This document shows positions 6,119 through 15,200 of a stretch of 35,806 bases of DNA, piece after piece. Under the pieces are notes generated by a model. That model was not told the origin of the DNA. It did not search any database and saw only the letters and a program-made list of their open reading frames with translations. The stretch is taken from assembly GCA_964385635.1 (NCBI GenBank), contig CAYLPU010000049.1:1-35806 (forward strand), given 5' to 3'. Source of the DNA: CAYLPU01 sp964385635 (lineage in GTDB: Bacteria; Chloroflexota; Anaerolineae; B4-G1). Both the position numbers and the translations under genes were made by a program. Each line of letters begins with the position of its first letter. The first letter of the stretch is position 1.

Positions 6119-8730
6119 TTCCCCTCCCCCTCAACAGCCAGCAGTTTCCTCAGCAGTGTCTCTTCTTCCTCTCGCGTGCTCACCTTGCCATCCAGCCTGG
6201 CATCACGCAGCGTCTCCAACAGCCGCCCGAAGAGCGGGCCAGGCTTCAAGCCCATCGCTTTCAGGTCGTCACCGGTGAGTTCTATCTCTACCAAACACCA
6301 ATTGGTCTGATAGTGCAGCAGCCTCTGCCGTAGCCGCTTCCGGTCGGTGGCAACCCAGGCCGCGGCCAGGACGCGGGCAGGGTATGGCTGCAGCAAGCGG
6401 TACACGACGCTGGGGCGGCGCGCCTTCCCCAGTTGAGACAAGGTTTCTTTCAGACTATGCAACAGACACAGATCATCCGCATCCTCGCGCACCATCCTCA
6501 GACGGGCGACCACCTCTCCCAACTCTTCGTCGCCAAGCCGGTATGTCAGCAGGGCCAGGTAGAGAAAAGGCGTGTCGCCAGCATCCAGCACCCAGGCTCC
6601 ATTGTCCAGGTGCTCTCGCAACGTCCGATATTTCCTGTTTAGCCATTTATCACAACGTAGGCCGGGATGGATGTGGGCCAGGACATCCAGTTCGTCCAGA
6701 CGACACAACGCTCTTTCCGGCTCGACTTCGCGGAAGATCTGCTCCAGTTCGTGGCGTATGCGGTCGCCGCTGACCCGTTTCAGCAGTGGCAACGCATCGG
6801 CGATCAGTTTCTCACTGCGGGGGTCAAGGTGAAACCCCAGCCGGCTCTCCAAGCGCGCAGCCCGTAGCATACGGGTGGGATCATCCACAAAACTGAGGCT
6901 ATGCAACACGCGAATAATGCCGTTGCGAAGGTCTGCCTCGCCCCCATAAAAGTCCAGGAGTTCCCCCCAGTGGTCCGGGTCGAGGCGGATGGCGAGCGTA
7001 TTGATGGTGAAGTCTCGACGATGGAGGTCCTGCTTAATGGAACTGCGCTCTACCTGGGGCAGGGCGGTGGGATGGGTATAGAACTCAGTGCGCGCCGTCA
7101 CGAAGTCCACGCTGGGTGGCAGTTTGCCCCGCCCGACGGGGTCGGCGACCTGCCGCCAGACACGCGGCGAAAGGAGCCACTTGGCCGTGCCAAAACGCCT
7201 GTGGGTGCGCACCCGCCCCCCCAGGTCAGCAGCCAGCCGTCGGGCCAGCAGGATAGCATCTCCCTCAACGACCAGGTCCACGTCCACGATGGGATTGCTC
7301 AGCAACAGGTCACGCACCAGCCCACCGACGAAGTAGGGAACGAATCCCATCTCGTGGGCTCTCTGCGAGATACAGCGTACCAGGGCAATCACCGGCCCCG
7401 CAAGAGCCTGCTCCAGCAGCACAGCCGCCTCCTGGCGCTGGGCCGGCTGTGGCGGTGTGCCCCAAAGCGTGATCAGATCTGTGCGCGTGACCACCCCGAC
7501 GACACGGTCCCCTTCGACGACAGGGACCTGGCCCCAGCCGCTCTCGATCATCAACCGCTGCAGCCGCTCCACCGAATCGTTATCGCTGACGGTGACCGTG
7601 CCAGCCTCCATCACCTGGGTGACGGGGACATCGGCCATCTTGAACTGCAACGCCCGGTCCACAGCCCGGCGGGTCAGCAGCCCGATCACACCCCCCTCCG
7701 CGACGACCGGATATCCCTCGTGACCGGTGCGCCGCATACGCTCGGCAGCATCAGCGACTGTGTCCCCCGGGGACAGCACCTGCACGCCCCGGGACATCAC
7801 CTGGGCGATGGTGACACCGGGTCGCACGACCTCTGGTAACAGACGCAGCAGGTCCTCGTGCACCGTTTGCAGGGAGCGTGCGCGAATGTGCGCCGCAGCC
7901 GCACGCTTGTGCCCCCCGCCACCGAAGTGTCTTGCCACGGCGGATACATCAATGTCATCGGTGGTGCTACGGGCGACGAGTTGGATGCGCTTGTCGAGAG
8001 CGACGAGCACAAACAGCGCCGATGGCTCCAGCAGATCGCGCAGTTTGTGGGCCAGCGTCGAGATCTCCTCCGCGAACTCCGGCGCTTCGGCCCAGGCGAC
8101 GATGACGGTATGGCCTTCGATCTCGTGGGTTTCGCTCTGTTCCAGCAATCGCTCGTAGAGTTCGCGCTGCTCAGGCGCGAGGGGGTGGTGAAGGAATTCG
8201 TTGACCACGTCGAGACGAGCCCCCTGCTCCATCAGCCAGGCCGCCGCATGCACGTCTCGGGCGGTCGTCCCCTGGTACGAAAGGGATCCGGTGTCCTCGT
8301 AGATGCCCAAGAGCAGCAACGTCGCTTCGATACCGGTCAGTTTGAGAAAGCGCGCCGAAATCTCCTCGATCAGCAGCGTCGTCGTGGCCCCCATCAGTTC
8401 GCCGCAGTAGGTCCAGTTGGCAGGCAGGTCACGATTCTCTTCGTGAACATTGTGGTGGTCAATGATGTCCACCCGCAGGTCGCGCCCCATCCCTCTGAGT
8501 GTGGTCAGGCTCTGCGTGTCCACCAGTATGGCGCGCCTGATCTTGCGGCGGGGCAGGTCGTCGGGCTGGACGAAAGGGAGCTCAGCGCCATAGAGCGCCA
8601 GAAAGGCACGTCCATTCCGGTTGACGCGACGAGGCAGCACAGGAGTAGCAGCCGTGAACAGTTTGCTTGCCCCCAGCAGGCTAGCGATGGCGTCAAAATC
8701 CGCGTTTTCGTGGGTCAGAATGACTTCCAC
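6058..8730 (-). CDS. DHH-CBS-CCA tRNA nucleotidyltransferase fusion
   Basis: This is a 890-residue multidomain enzyme. Residues 1-160 are a DHH phosphoesterase domain (THENADFDAI at 6-15, DHH at 91-93). About 200-300 is DHHA1 with GGGHKRAAAAHI at 270-281. Two CBS domains lie at about 306-425. A class II poly(A) polymerase/tRNA nucleotidyltransferase head follows at about 465-600 (FVGGLVRDLLL, catalytic DVDLV at 483-487), then the RNA-binding neck (DPTRMLRAARLESRLGF). It probably adds A or CCA to tRNA 3' ends, while the DHH part may trim or hydrolyse nucleotides. This fused type is known in Aquifex/Deinococcus/Chloroflexi-like lineages. The start is GTG at 8730 with GGGGAAG upstream. The C-terminal tail is encoded by the 16-bp tandem repeat and is probably not functional sequence. 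Confidence 0.9.
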   Translation of the reverse strand: MEVILTHENADFDAIASLLGASKLFTAATPVLPRRVNRNGRAFLALYGAELPFVQPDDLPRRKIRRAILVDTQSLTTLRGMGRDLRVDIIDHHNVHEENRDLPANWTYCGELMGATTTLLIEEISARFLKLTGIEATLLLLGIYEDTGSLSYQGTTARDVHAAAWLMEQGARLDVVNEFLHHPLAPEQRELYERLLEQSETHEIEGHTVIVAWAEAPEFAEEISTLAHKLRDLLEPSALFVLVALDKRIQLVARSTTDDIDVSAVARHFGGGGHKRAAAAHIRARSLQTVHEDLLRLLPEVVRPGVTIAQVMSRGVQVLSPGDTVADAAERMRRTGHEGYPVVAEGGVIGLLTRRAVDRALQFKMADVPVTQVMEAGTVTVSDNDSVERLQRLMIESGWGQVPVVEGDRVVGVVTRTDLITLWGTPPQPAQRQEAAVLLEQALAGPVIALVRCISQRAHEMGFVPYFVGGLVRDLLLSNPIVDVDLVVEGDAILLARRLAADLGGRVRTHRRFGTAKWLLSPRVWRQVADPVGRGKLPPSVDFVTARTEFYTHPTALPQVERSSIKQDLHRRDFTINTLAIRLDPDHWGELLDFYGGEADLRNGIIRVLHSLSFVDDPTRMLRAARLESRLGFHLDPRSEKLIADALPLLKRVSGDRIRHELEQIFREVEPERALCRLDELDVLAHIHPGLRCDKWLNRKYRTLREHLDNGAWVLDAGDTPFLYLALLTYRLGDEELGEVVARLRMVREDADDLCLLHSLKETLSQLGKARRPSVVYRLLQPYPARVLAAAWVATDRKRLRQRLLHYQTNWCLVEIELTGDDLKAMGLKPGPLFGRLLETLRDARLDGKVSTREEEETLLRKLLAVEGEGKRTRRRGDRVTGRRGDRETG

Positions 8731-8766
8731 ACTGACTTCCCCTGGTAGTTTCGCCTGGTTCCTACC

Positions 8767-9027
8767 CTATCCCCCTATTGCCTGCACAGCAGAATACTGA
8801 GGCACGGCAAAGTATCGCTCCGGCCGATGTCGGTGATACTCTTCCAGGAAGTGATCAAGTCGCTCGGAAACATCGGCGGAGATGTAAGCCTCGCCGCATT
8901 GCTGACACACATCGGCCGGGACATCCCTGATGACAAGCAGCTCTTCCCCACGCCAGATTTCCAACGTGGTCTTGCCGGGCTTCAATTCACCGCCGCACAG
9001 GTCACACCGATCAACTATCTCTTTCAT
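8767..9027 (-). CDS. YgiT-type zinc-finger protein (MqsA-like antitoxin)
   Basis: The 86-residue protein has Cys8/Cys11 (CDLCGG) and Cys41/Cys44 (VCQQCGEAY), the zinc-binding pattern of YgiT-type proteins related to the MqsA antitoxin N-terminus. The C-terminal part is a short helical tail, and no HTH domain is present. In most genomes such genes follow a small DUF4258-type toxin; no intact toxin is found here. ATG 9027 is preferred to an ATG 21 nt upstream because AGGTGAG precedes it at a good distance. Its promoter (9274-9301) is now separated from the gene by an inserted miniature element. Confidence 0.85.
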   Translation of the reverse strand: MKEIVDRCDLCGGELKPGKTTLEIWRGEELLVIRDVPADVCQQCGEAYISADVSERLDHFLEEYHRHRPERYFAVPQYSAVQAIGG

Positions 9028-9102
9028 TTTCTCACCTTGCTGGAACATATCCTGTCTCCATAACGATACTGTGCGGTCATCGAGAGAAAGGGCGAATTGC
9101 AG

Positions 9103-9270
9103 CCCTATGAGTTACTACTCAGGCGTCATTCCGAGCGACCGAAAGGAGCGCAGCGACTGAAGGGAGTCGAGGAATCTGGTCGCTCTTGCCGCCGAAAACC
9201 GAGATTCCTCGACTCGCTGCGCTCGCTCGGAATGACGTGTTGTGAGAAGCCTGAGCAGTAACCCCTATGA
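9103..9270. mobile_element. Miniature inverted-repeat element 1 with 8-bp target duplication
   Basis: The element spans 9111-9262 (152 bp). Its ends are GTTACTACTCAGGC and GCCTGAGCAGTAAC, a 14-bp terminal inverted repeat with one mismatch. It is flanked by the perfect 8-bp direct repeat CCCTATGA (9103-9110 and 9263-9270), the signature of transposition. The interior is a long imperfect hairpin: CGTCATTCCGAGCGA...GTCGAGGAATCT on the left arm returns inverted on the right arm. There is no coding capacity, so it must be moved in trans by a transposase not seen in the window. It sits between a promoter and the YgiT-type gene. Confidence 0.85.
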
Positions 9271-9273
9271 CAG

Positions 9274-9301
9274 AGTATACTCAATCCAGCAAATAGGTCA
9301 A
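9274..9301 (-). promoter_or_regulatory. Promoter of the YgiT-type gene, displaced by an insertion
   Basis: TTGACC, 16-nt spacer and TATACT on the minus strand. The predicted start (about 9267) falls in the target duplication of element 1, so the transcript would now begin with the hairpin element before reaching the coding region. Confidence 0.5.
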
Positions 9302-9303
9302 AC

Positions 9304-9520
9304 GTGCGATATGTGCAGATGGGGCACGATGTCCAGACCATTGCCACGGAAATTCTGCCTCACCTGACAGTGGCCCAGATTCAGCAATTCCCGTTCCAAG
9401 GCCTACATCCCGTTCGTCGCGGAATACTACTGGGCGGGCAAAGAGCACTGCGGCGTCCTGGTGATCGCACAACTTGCTAGCATAATGATCCAGCAAACGA
9501 CCGAACTCCTCATGCCTTGA
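9304..9520 (+). pseudogene. Possible decayed PIN-like (DUF5615-type) toxin fragment
   Basis: No intact gene occupies this stretch. On the plus strand one frame reads RYVQMGHDVQTIA, which resembles the GHDV segment of PIN-like DUF5615 proteins. A different frame further on reads YYWAGKEHCGVLVIAQ followed by a Leu-rich ending MIQQTTELLMP and a stop, which resembles their C-terminal half. A frameshift and an in-frame stop separate the two parts. The similarity is from memory of the family pattern and is weak; the region might instead be plain intergenic DNA. Confidence 0.25.
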
Positions 9521-9525
9521 CCATA

Positions 9526-10785
9526 TCAACCGGCCCGTCTGAGAATTAACTTCAGCGCTCCAGGCTGGGAGATCAACTCCACATCCCCGCCCAGGGCGCG
9601 CGTTTCGCGCACCAACATCAGGAAACCCTCGCCCCGCGATTCCATCAACGCCCGACCGGTGAGCGGACTCTCGTAGTCGCGCAAGAAGCCGGCCAGTGCC
9701 TGGTTGCGACGGTAGGGCTGTGCTCCGGCGAACAGATTCTCGGGTCGTAACGTGTTGTGCAACCCGCCGGGATTGGAGATTTCGATACGATCATCAAAGA
9801 CCATCACACGCACGTTGGAACCAGATAGTTGATAGTCTCGGTGGACGACGCCATTTACGATTGCCTCGTGAGCAGCACGCAGTGAGAAGACCGGACGATC
9901 CAATCGCCCTTCATGCGTTTTCTCGGCCGCTACGGGGATATACCGTTGCACAAAGCGTGTGGCTTCGACGATCTGCTCCGGTACTGGGCCGCTGAACAAC
10001 TTTTCGTCCAACTGCTCGTTGGCGTCGGCTATGGCTCCTCGATAGAGCACACACTGGACGAAAGCGCCCGGCAACCAGGTTGTAATCGGCTCCCGGCCAA
10101 AGAGCAGCAATCCCACTACGGTGGGAACTGCCAGGCCACTATCGAGACGCGCGGCCAATTTGAGATTGACCAATCGAAATTCCAATCCCGGTTCTTCAAA
10201 GGCGTGCTCGGGACCAAAACGACGCCGGCAATAGTCTTCGAACAACTCCAAATCCAGTGCCTTCAGATCAGTCGTGCGCACAGCGCGCTCCTCGAAGGGC
10301 TGTCCCATCTGCCGTCGTTCCAGCAGTCGCGCCAACTGGTCAGGCCGCAGGTCTTGCTTGTGGGAACCGATGCGTGTCATCCAGCGACCGCCGGAGGTCC
10401 GGTGCACGTAGGGGCTCTTAAGCACGTCTACCTTGAGGCAGAGGTGAGCCGTACCCGAGGCATCCGGGAGCTGCCTCCAATCGGGGATGATGTACGCCGG
10501 CGGCTCACAATTGTGCTGAGAGACGTTCACCACCCACTGTTCTAACAAGTCTGCCTTGTCCGGGTCTACGCCAATTACCTCTCGGTGATCGTTGATCCCA
10601 AAGATCAGGACACCAGCCTCGGCATTGGCAAAGGAACAGATTACCCGTGCGATGGCCTCGGGTGCTTTGGCCTTTTCGCGCGTGAAACGTGGCGAGTTGC
10701 CTTTGAAGACGACTTCCTTGAATTCAAGGTAGGCATCCTCCCCGGCGGCGATTTCGGCCATTAGTTCGGATAGGGTCTCGTACAT
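9526..10785 (-). CDS. AlbA_2 (Schlafen-like) and GHKL-ATPase domain protein
   Basis: The 419-residue protein has an N-terminal AlbA_2/Schlafen AAA-4-like domain (YLEFKEVV near 19-26, FANAEAGVLIFGINDH at 52-67). A C-terminal HATPase_c_4-type GHKL domain follows, with the N-box HEAIVNGVVHRDY (306-318) and the G1 box DDRIEISNPGGL (331-342). Such proteins are often labelled ATP-binding or RecG-related transcriptional regulators, although they lack helicase motifs, and they are frequent in defence and mobile islands. GGAGGAGG precedes the ATG at 10785. It lies 103 bp after the HerA-like gene on the same strand and may be the last gene of the ATPase cassette. The activity is unknown. Confidence 0.85.
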   Translation of the reverse strand: MYETLSELMAEIAAGEDAYLEFKEVVFKGNSPRFTREKAKAPEAIARVICSFANAEAGVLIFGINDHREVIGVDPDKADLLEQWVVNVSQHNCEPPAYIIPDWRQLPDASGTAHLCLKVDVLKSPYVHRTSGGRWMTRIGSHKQDLRPDQLARLLERRQMGQPFEERAVRTTDLKALDLELFEDYCRRRFGPEHAFEEPGLEFRLVNLKLAARLDSGLAVPTVVGLLLFGREPITTWLPGAFVQCVLYRGAIADANEQLDEKLFSGPVPEQIVEATRFVQRYIPVAAEKTHEGRLDRPVFSLRAAHEAIVNGVVHRDYQLSGSNVRVMVFDDRIEISNPGGLHNTLRPENLFAGAQPYRRNQALAGFLRDYESPLTGRALMESRGEGFLMLVRETRALGGDVELISQPGALKLILRRAG

Positions 10786-10888
10786 GCGTTACCTCCTCCT
10801 GTTCCTCAACTCACAAGAACGTCCCTTCCACCAACGGCAAGAGCCACGTGGCGGATTGGGGATCGGACCATTTTCATCCGCAGATTTA

Positions 10889-12061
10889 CTAACTCTCGCT
10901 TCCGCCAGGTTTGCTTACGCGTGGGCGGATTTGGACCATATCAATGTTTTCCGCGTCGTCATCCACAAAAACCGCCTGGCCCGTACGCGCGATCTGGTTG
11001 ATATATGTCTTGATTTCGTTCTTCATATAGTCCTTGGTCAAACGATTCAGCGCGGTCTTGTCGTCGCGGGTAGTCAGTGCATGAGAGAGGATAACATCGC
11101 ACTGAGACAAGACTTCGCCATCAATCGCTGATGGTTGTTGAGATACAACGACTAGCGATAGCCCTGGTTGACGCCCCTCCTTTACCCAACGAATCAATTC
11201 CTCCTTGCCCAGGGCAGATTTGCCAGTCGGAACGAATTGATGCGCCTCGTCAATCAGGAGCCAGAGCTTCTGTTTTTCAGGGGCGAGTCCCAGTTCCTCC
11301 CGACGTCGGGCAACGCTGCGCTTCCTAAACAAGTCACGGCACAGAACGGAAAGAATCAGTCCACGTCGGCCATACCGCCCAGAGTCTATGATGCTCAAAT
11401 CCAAGATATTGATAGAACGGGGGTCTAAAACCTCTGAAAGTTCGTGGTAGCGGTCAGTAGCAAACATGCCCCATTGCTCTGCCATCTCCAAACGATTAAC
11501 CAGAGCGTCTACAGTGCGCTCGTTTGCTCTGGGGTCTGCCTCGACTTCACCAATAATCTCTGCGATAAAGTAAACCTCACCATGCTTACGGCGACATCTA
11601 TGGATCGCTTTAGTTAGAGCAATACCCATTGGTTCATTGATAGTAGTACCAAAAGAGTCACACCAACCCTCTGGCGATACATCTGCCGGGTTTATGGCTA
11701 GTGACCTAAAGTCCACTCCGCGCCGTTCCATCTCTTGTACAATGTCAAAGCCCCCGTAGCGTTCAACAGGGTCACCCGGTACCAAGACCTTCGTTGGCAA
11801 GTCGCGTGGGCTATCGCCCCAGTCCCAAACAGCCTTTTCTTGCTCAGTATTCGGCAATGACATCGTGTGGAAAATACCCATAGGGTCCACAACCAGGATA
11901 ATCACGTCTGCCGCGCGATGCAGCTCCTCAACAATCACTCCCATCGTGTATGATTTGCCGCTGCCCCGTTTCCCACAAATCAGAACCACCCTGGACTTGC
12001 TGGCGTCAACATAAACATCGTCCTCTGTGTCTAGACTACGCCCGATGAAGAGTCGACTCAT
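10889..12061 (-). CDS. HerA/FtsK-superfamily ATPase (DUF87-like)
   Basis: The 390-residue P-loop ATPase has Walker A GKRGSGKS (residues 30-37), Walker B LWLLIDEAHQF with DEAH at 271-274, and a sensor-like VVVSQQPSAI after it, the hallmark order of HerA-like DNA translocases. It is shorter than archaeal HerA and has no recognisable N-terminal HAS barrel, so it resembles the compact HerA-like ATPases of defence loci. HerA-type enzymes form hexamers on DNA and usually act with a nuclease. The ATG at 12061 has only a weak G-rich site upstream. A 224-bp gap holding an interspersed repeat separates it from the large ATPase upstream. Confidence 0.88.
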   Translation of the reverse strand: MSRLFIGRSLDTEDDVYVDASKSRVVLICGKRGSGKSYTMGVIVEELHRAADVIILVVDPMGIFHTMSLPNTEQEKAVWDWGDSPRDLPTKVLVPGDPVERYGGFDIVQEMERRGVDFRSLAINPADVSPEGWCDSFGTTINEPMGIALTKAIHRCRRKHGEVYFIAEIIGEVEADPRANERTVDALVNRLEMAEQWGMFATDRYHELSEVLDPRSINILDLSIIDSGRYGRRGLILSVLCRDLFRKRSVARRREELGLAPEKQKLWLLIDEAHQFVPTGKSALGKEELIRWVKEGRQPGLSLVVVSQQPSAIDGEVLSQCDVILSHALTTRDDKTALNRLTKDYMKNEIKTYINQIARTGQAVFVDDDAENIDMVQIRPRVSKPGGSES

Positions 12062-12108
12062 TTTGTGAACCCCCAGTTTACAACTGCTTAGGCTGTTCCA
12101 GAAAAAAC

Positions 12109-12264
12109 AATTGTCCCAAATTCTGAAATCGTCGTCTGATACGGGAAGTGCGTTGAAAACGCACTAAATGAGGCCGTCTTAACCCGTTTTGACGGGTTTC
12201 GTAGTATCAGCGGGGTGTTTCAACGCCCCGCCTCAAGGCTGGCCTTACCCAGTTTGGGATAATT
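12109..12264. repeat. Interspersed hairpin element, copy A (inverted orientation)
   Basis: The core 12131-12230 is the minus-strand version of the structured repeat also found at 24419, 24765, 27674 and 27847. It has the closing stem CTGATAC/GTATCAG (12136-12142 and 12204-12210), hairpins built on AGTGCGTT/AACGCACT and AACCCGT/ACGGGTT, and an outer CGGGG...CCCCG hairpin. The fourth (GATGG) hairpin is missing. An imperfect inverted repeat AATTRTCCCAAAYT flanks it (12109-12122 and 12251-12264). It lies between the two central ATPase genes of the cassette. Confidence 0.75.
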
Positions 12265-12285
12265 TAGATTCTGGAATTCCCTTAC

Positions 12286-15200
12286 CTATCGTCGTGGCTC
12301 AATCCGGATGATTACTTGATTCTTCTTGAATAGGCTTTGCAAGTCATGCATAACCTGTTCAATCTGAAACTCCGGGTTGTCTGCAACAAGTTTCAGAATG
12401 ACATGCTTGAGCTCTACACCGCGTGTCGAGTCCGCTGCGTTTTCCTGGATGATACACAGCAAGGTGTTCTCGCCCTCACCCTCCAGCGGACGTTTGGTTA
12501 TAAAGGTCTGCACAGTGGTTGCCATCTCCACCAAGGTATCACGGAGTCCCGCGATACTCTCAGTCAATCTCTCAAGTCCTGTGTCGTCACTGAGAGTCTG
12601 GATCGTAACCGTGTTCTTGAGTTCACGTGCCTTTGCCAAAGAGGTGCTGACAGCATCTGCAGACAATGTACCAGAAACTTGTTGCACTCGTTCAGCGTAA
12701 ATCACCTCGCTATGCAACTGCTGATATTGCTGCTCATACTGCGTCAGTATTCCCTGGAAATGTTCAACTGCCTCTTGGCGTAGATTTTCCCTACCTTCCT
12801 CTGGTGAGACGTATGGGTCAAAGTTAGTCTTGAGCATTGGACGCTCATCGCCCACGTGACGTAGCGCATTCTCCAAGCCCTGTTTTTCAGCCATGAAATC
12901 TTCACGCCTCTTCCGCTGCCAATCGCCAATCTCCTGCTCCAGTTCAGCAACATCTTTGGAGAAGATTTCGTGATCTGACAAGGTATCCAGCGGTGCGTCT
13001 TTGAATTCCTTGGCAATCTGGTGCCAGATTCCCTCCGCAGCGTCCAGGAACTTGGCCTCACCAAACGAAGCCTTCGCCGTGACTGCACCCTGATGTACTT
13101 GATTAGAGCGTTGCAGCAGTTTTTTCCAGGCGCGCAGATTACTTTGGTTCGCACTCATTGCGGCCCGTTGGTTAGACAACTGCTCCAACTGTTCGTGGAA
13201 AGTGGCATGGGTTCTGACCAGTTCCACCAGGTAATCTGATCTCGCTTCTACTGGCCCTGGGTCTGACAGACTCTTCTCAACATCCTGAGCCAAGTTCTTG
13301 TATTTGCCAATCAGTTCATCGTACCGTTTTCGCAACCTCTGCCGGCTATCCTCCAAGGCCCCACTCCAAGGAGCCTGACCACCAACAATTGCTGTGATCA
13401 GCTCATCTGGCACCCCGGCGCTAAGCAAAGGCTGCACCTTGCCTTTCGCCGCCCGTAGCTCTGCGAACCGTTTCTCTATTGCCGTGGCTATGTACTTCCG
13501 TAGTCCAAACTCAACGTTCCGTAAAGTCGCATGAAGTTCCTCGGCATCTTCTGCCTTTTCCAATTGTTGCACACTGGTCCTAATTCTCCCAAGCCTGGAT
13601 TGATATCGTTGCAAGTTAAAGTCTGTAACTACCTGTAAGCTTGTTATCTCAGCTTCAGCGGCTGCTAATCCTTCAGCAAGAGACTCCCTTAGATCATCCA
13701 CGGAACGGATTAGCTGCTCAATCGAATTGGTCCCCGAATTGTATGTCACGTATTGTCTGGCACTTAGCAGTTTAATGACTTCAGCAATCTCCTCTTTTCT
13801 GTAACCCCATTTCTGGCCAATTTCAAACAACTCCTGGGCAGGCAATAAGCGGATAGTTCCCTCTGGACGTTGATCCGTATATGCAGAATCTCTGAGTAAC
13901 TGTAGTATTTCCTGTTCCAGCGGATGCATGACAAACCAGATCTTGGCATTCTCACTTCGGCCTTTTCCCCATTCGAGCTTTGTTACTGTGGCTAGGTTCT
14001 GGGTAATGAGCGCTTGCACTGTTTGTTTGCTTGTTCGCCCAAACAAGCGTGTTACGTAGTCCTTGGTGGTATCCAGTGGTTCTTTTCCCCGGGCGATATT
14101 CGGAGTCACCTTGGGATCGCGCAACGCTTTAACATAAGCCTCAACATGCTTTTGCCATTGAGCACTGCTGATCAGCGTTATGTAACGAGGGTACAGGGCC
14201 ACACACATCTTCTGGAAAACCGCACGAACCAACGCATGACCTACAGCCTGTATCCCTAAACGAGCATGTACCTCTAGTTCATTTCCCAGCAAACCTTCAG
14301 TGGCATATCGCACTAATCTTTCCTTGACGACACGTAGTTCTCCAGTTTTTTCGAGTGCAGGTATCTTGTCATCTATGTCATCCAAGTATTGAAGCAAGGC
14401 AAGCATGAACAGGGGAGTCATTTTCTCTGGCGGATATAAATCTGGCAAGCGTGGAATGTTGAGTGCGGTGGAAGGTCTGCGCATTAGATTCAGTTGGAAG
14501 ACGACTTCGTTGGGAGGATGACCCGCTAGCGCGAACTGGGCATTGCTGGTTGCGTTGCTATCAGTTGCGTAGCTCAACTCAAACGTAAAATTGATTCCCC
14601 CATACCCCTGTTCCCACACAAGAGTTGTGGGTTGAGGAGATATACGCAGAGTGATAGCCACCTCACGACAAGGATATTGGCGCGAAAAAGAACCTTCCAA
14701 CTCATACAATCTGGTGTCTTTTCTGCCGACTATAGGCGACTCGCTCTTCCATTGCCACTTGTCCAGTTGGGCTTTCATGCCCGCCTGGAAGATTGCCTGT
14801 AGAACGTATTTATGAAACGCCCGCATTGCCAAACGTGCGTGAGCGCGGTCAGGGGCATAACTCCGGATAAAATCATCGCGCACTAACCGGACATAGGTTG
14901 GTTCAATCGACACTTCCTCTTCCAACAGGGAGCGAAGGGTATATCCTTCAGCACGCCGATAGATAATATCACCATAAATCGGTGACTCGATCAGTTGATC
15001 AAAGGCCACAGATAATTTACAAGCCTTGATAGTCTCCCTCGAACATCCCAGCGGAAAAGCCGCCAGTAGCTTAATCGTGCGTTCATACTCCGGTTTGGAC
15101 CCCACCAATCGGTTTTCCAGGGCCTTTCTAACTGATCGAGAGAATTTGCCTTGCTTCTCAAACGAAATCTTGCTTTCAAGAAAACCATCCACCAGATCAA

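Noticed and set aside
7858..8748. Plus-strand open frame opposite the nucleotidyltransferase gene
   Set aside because: Shadow of a well-supported multidomain gene; no ribosome site and no recognisable motif.
9281..9529. Minus-strand 82-codon frame
   Set aside because: No ribosome site or family pattern; the plus strand shows faint PIN-like fragments instead, reported only as a doubtful pseudogene.
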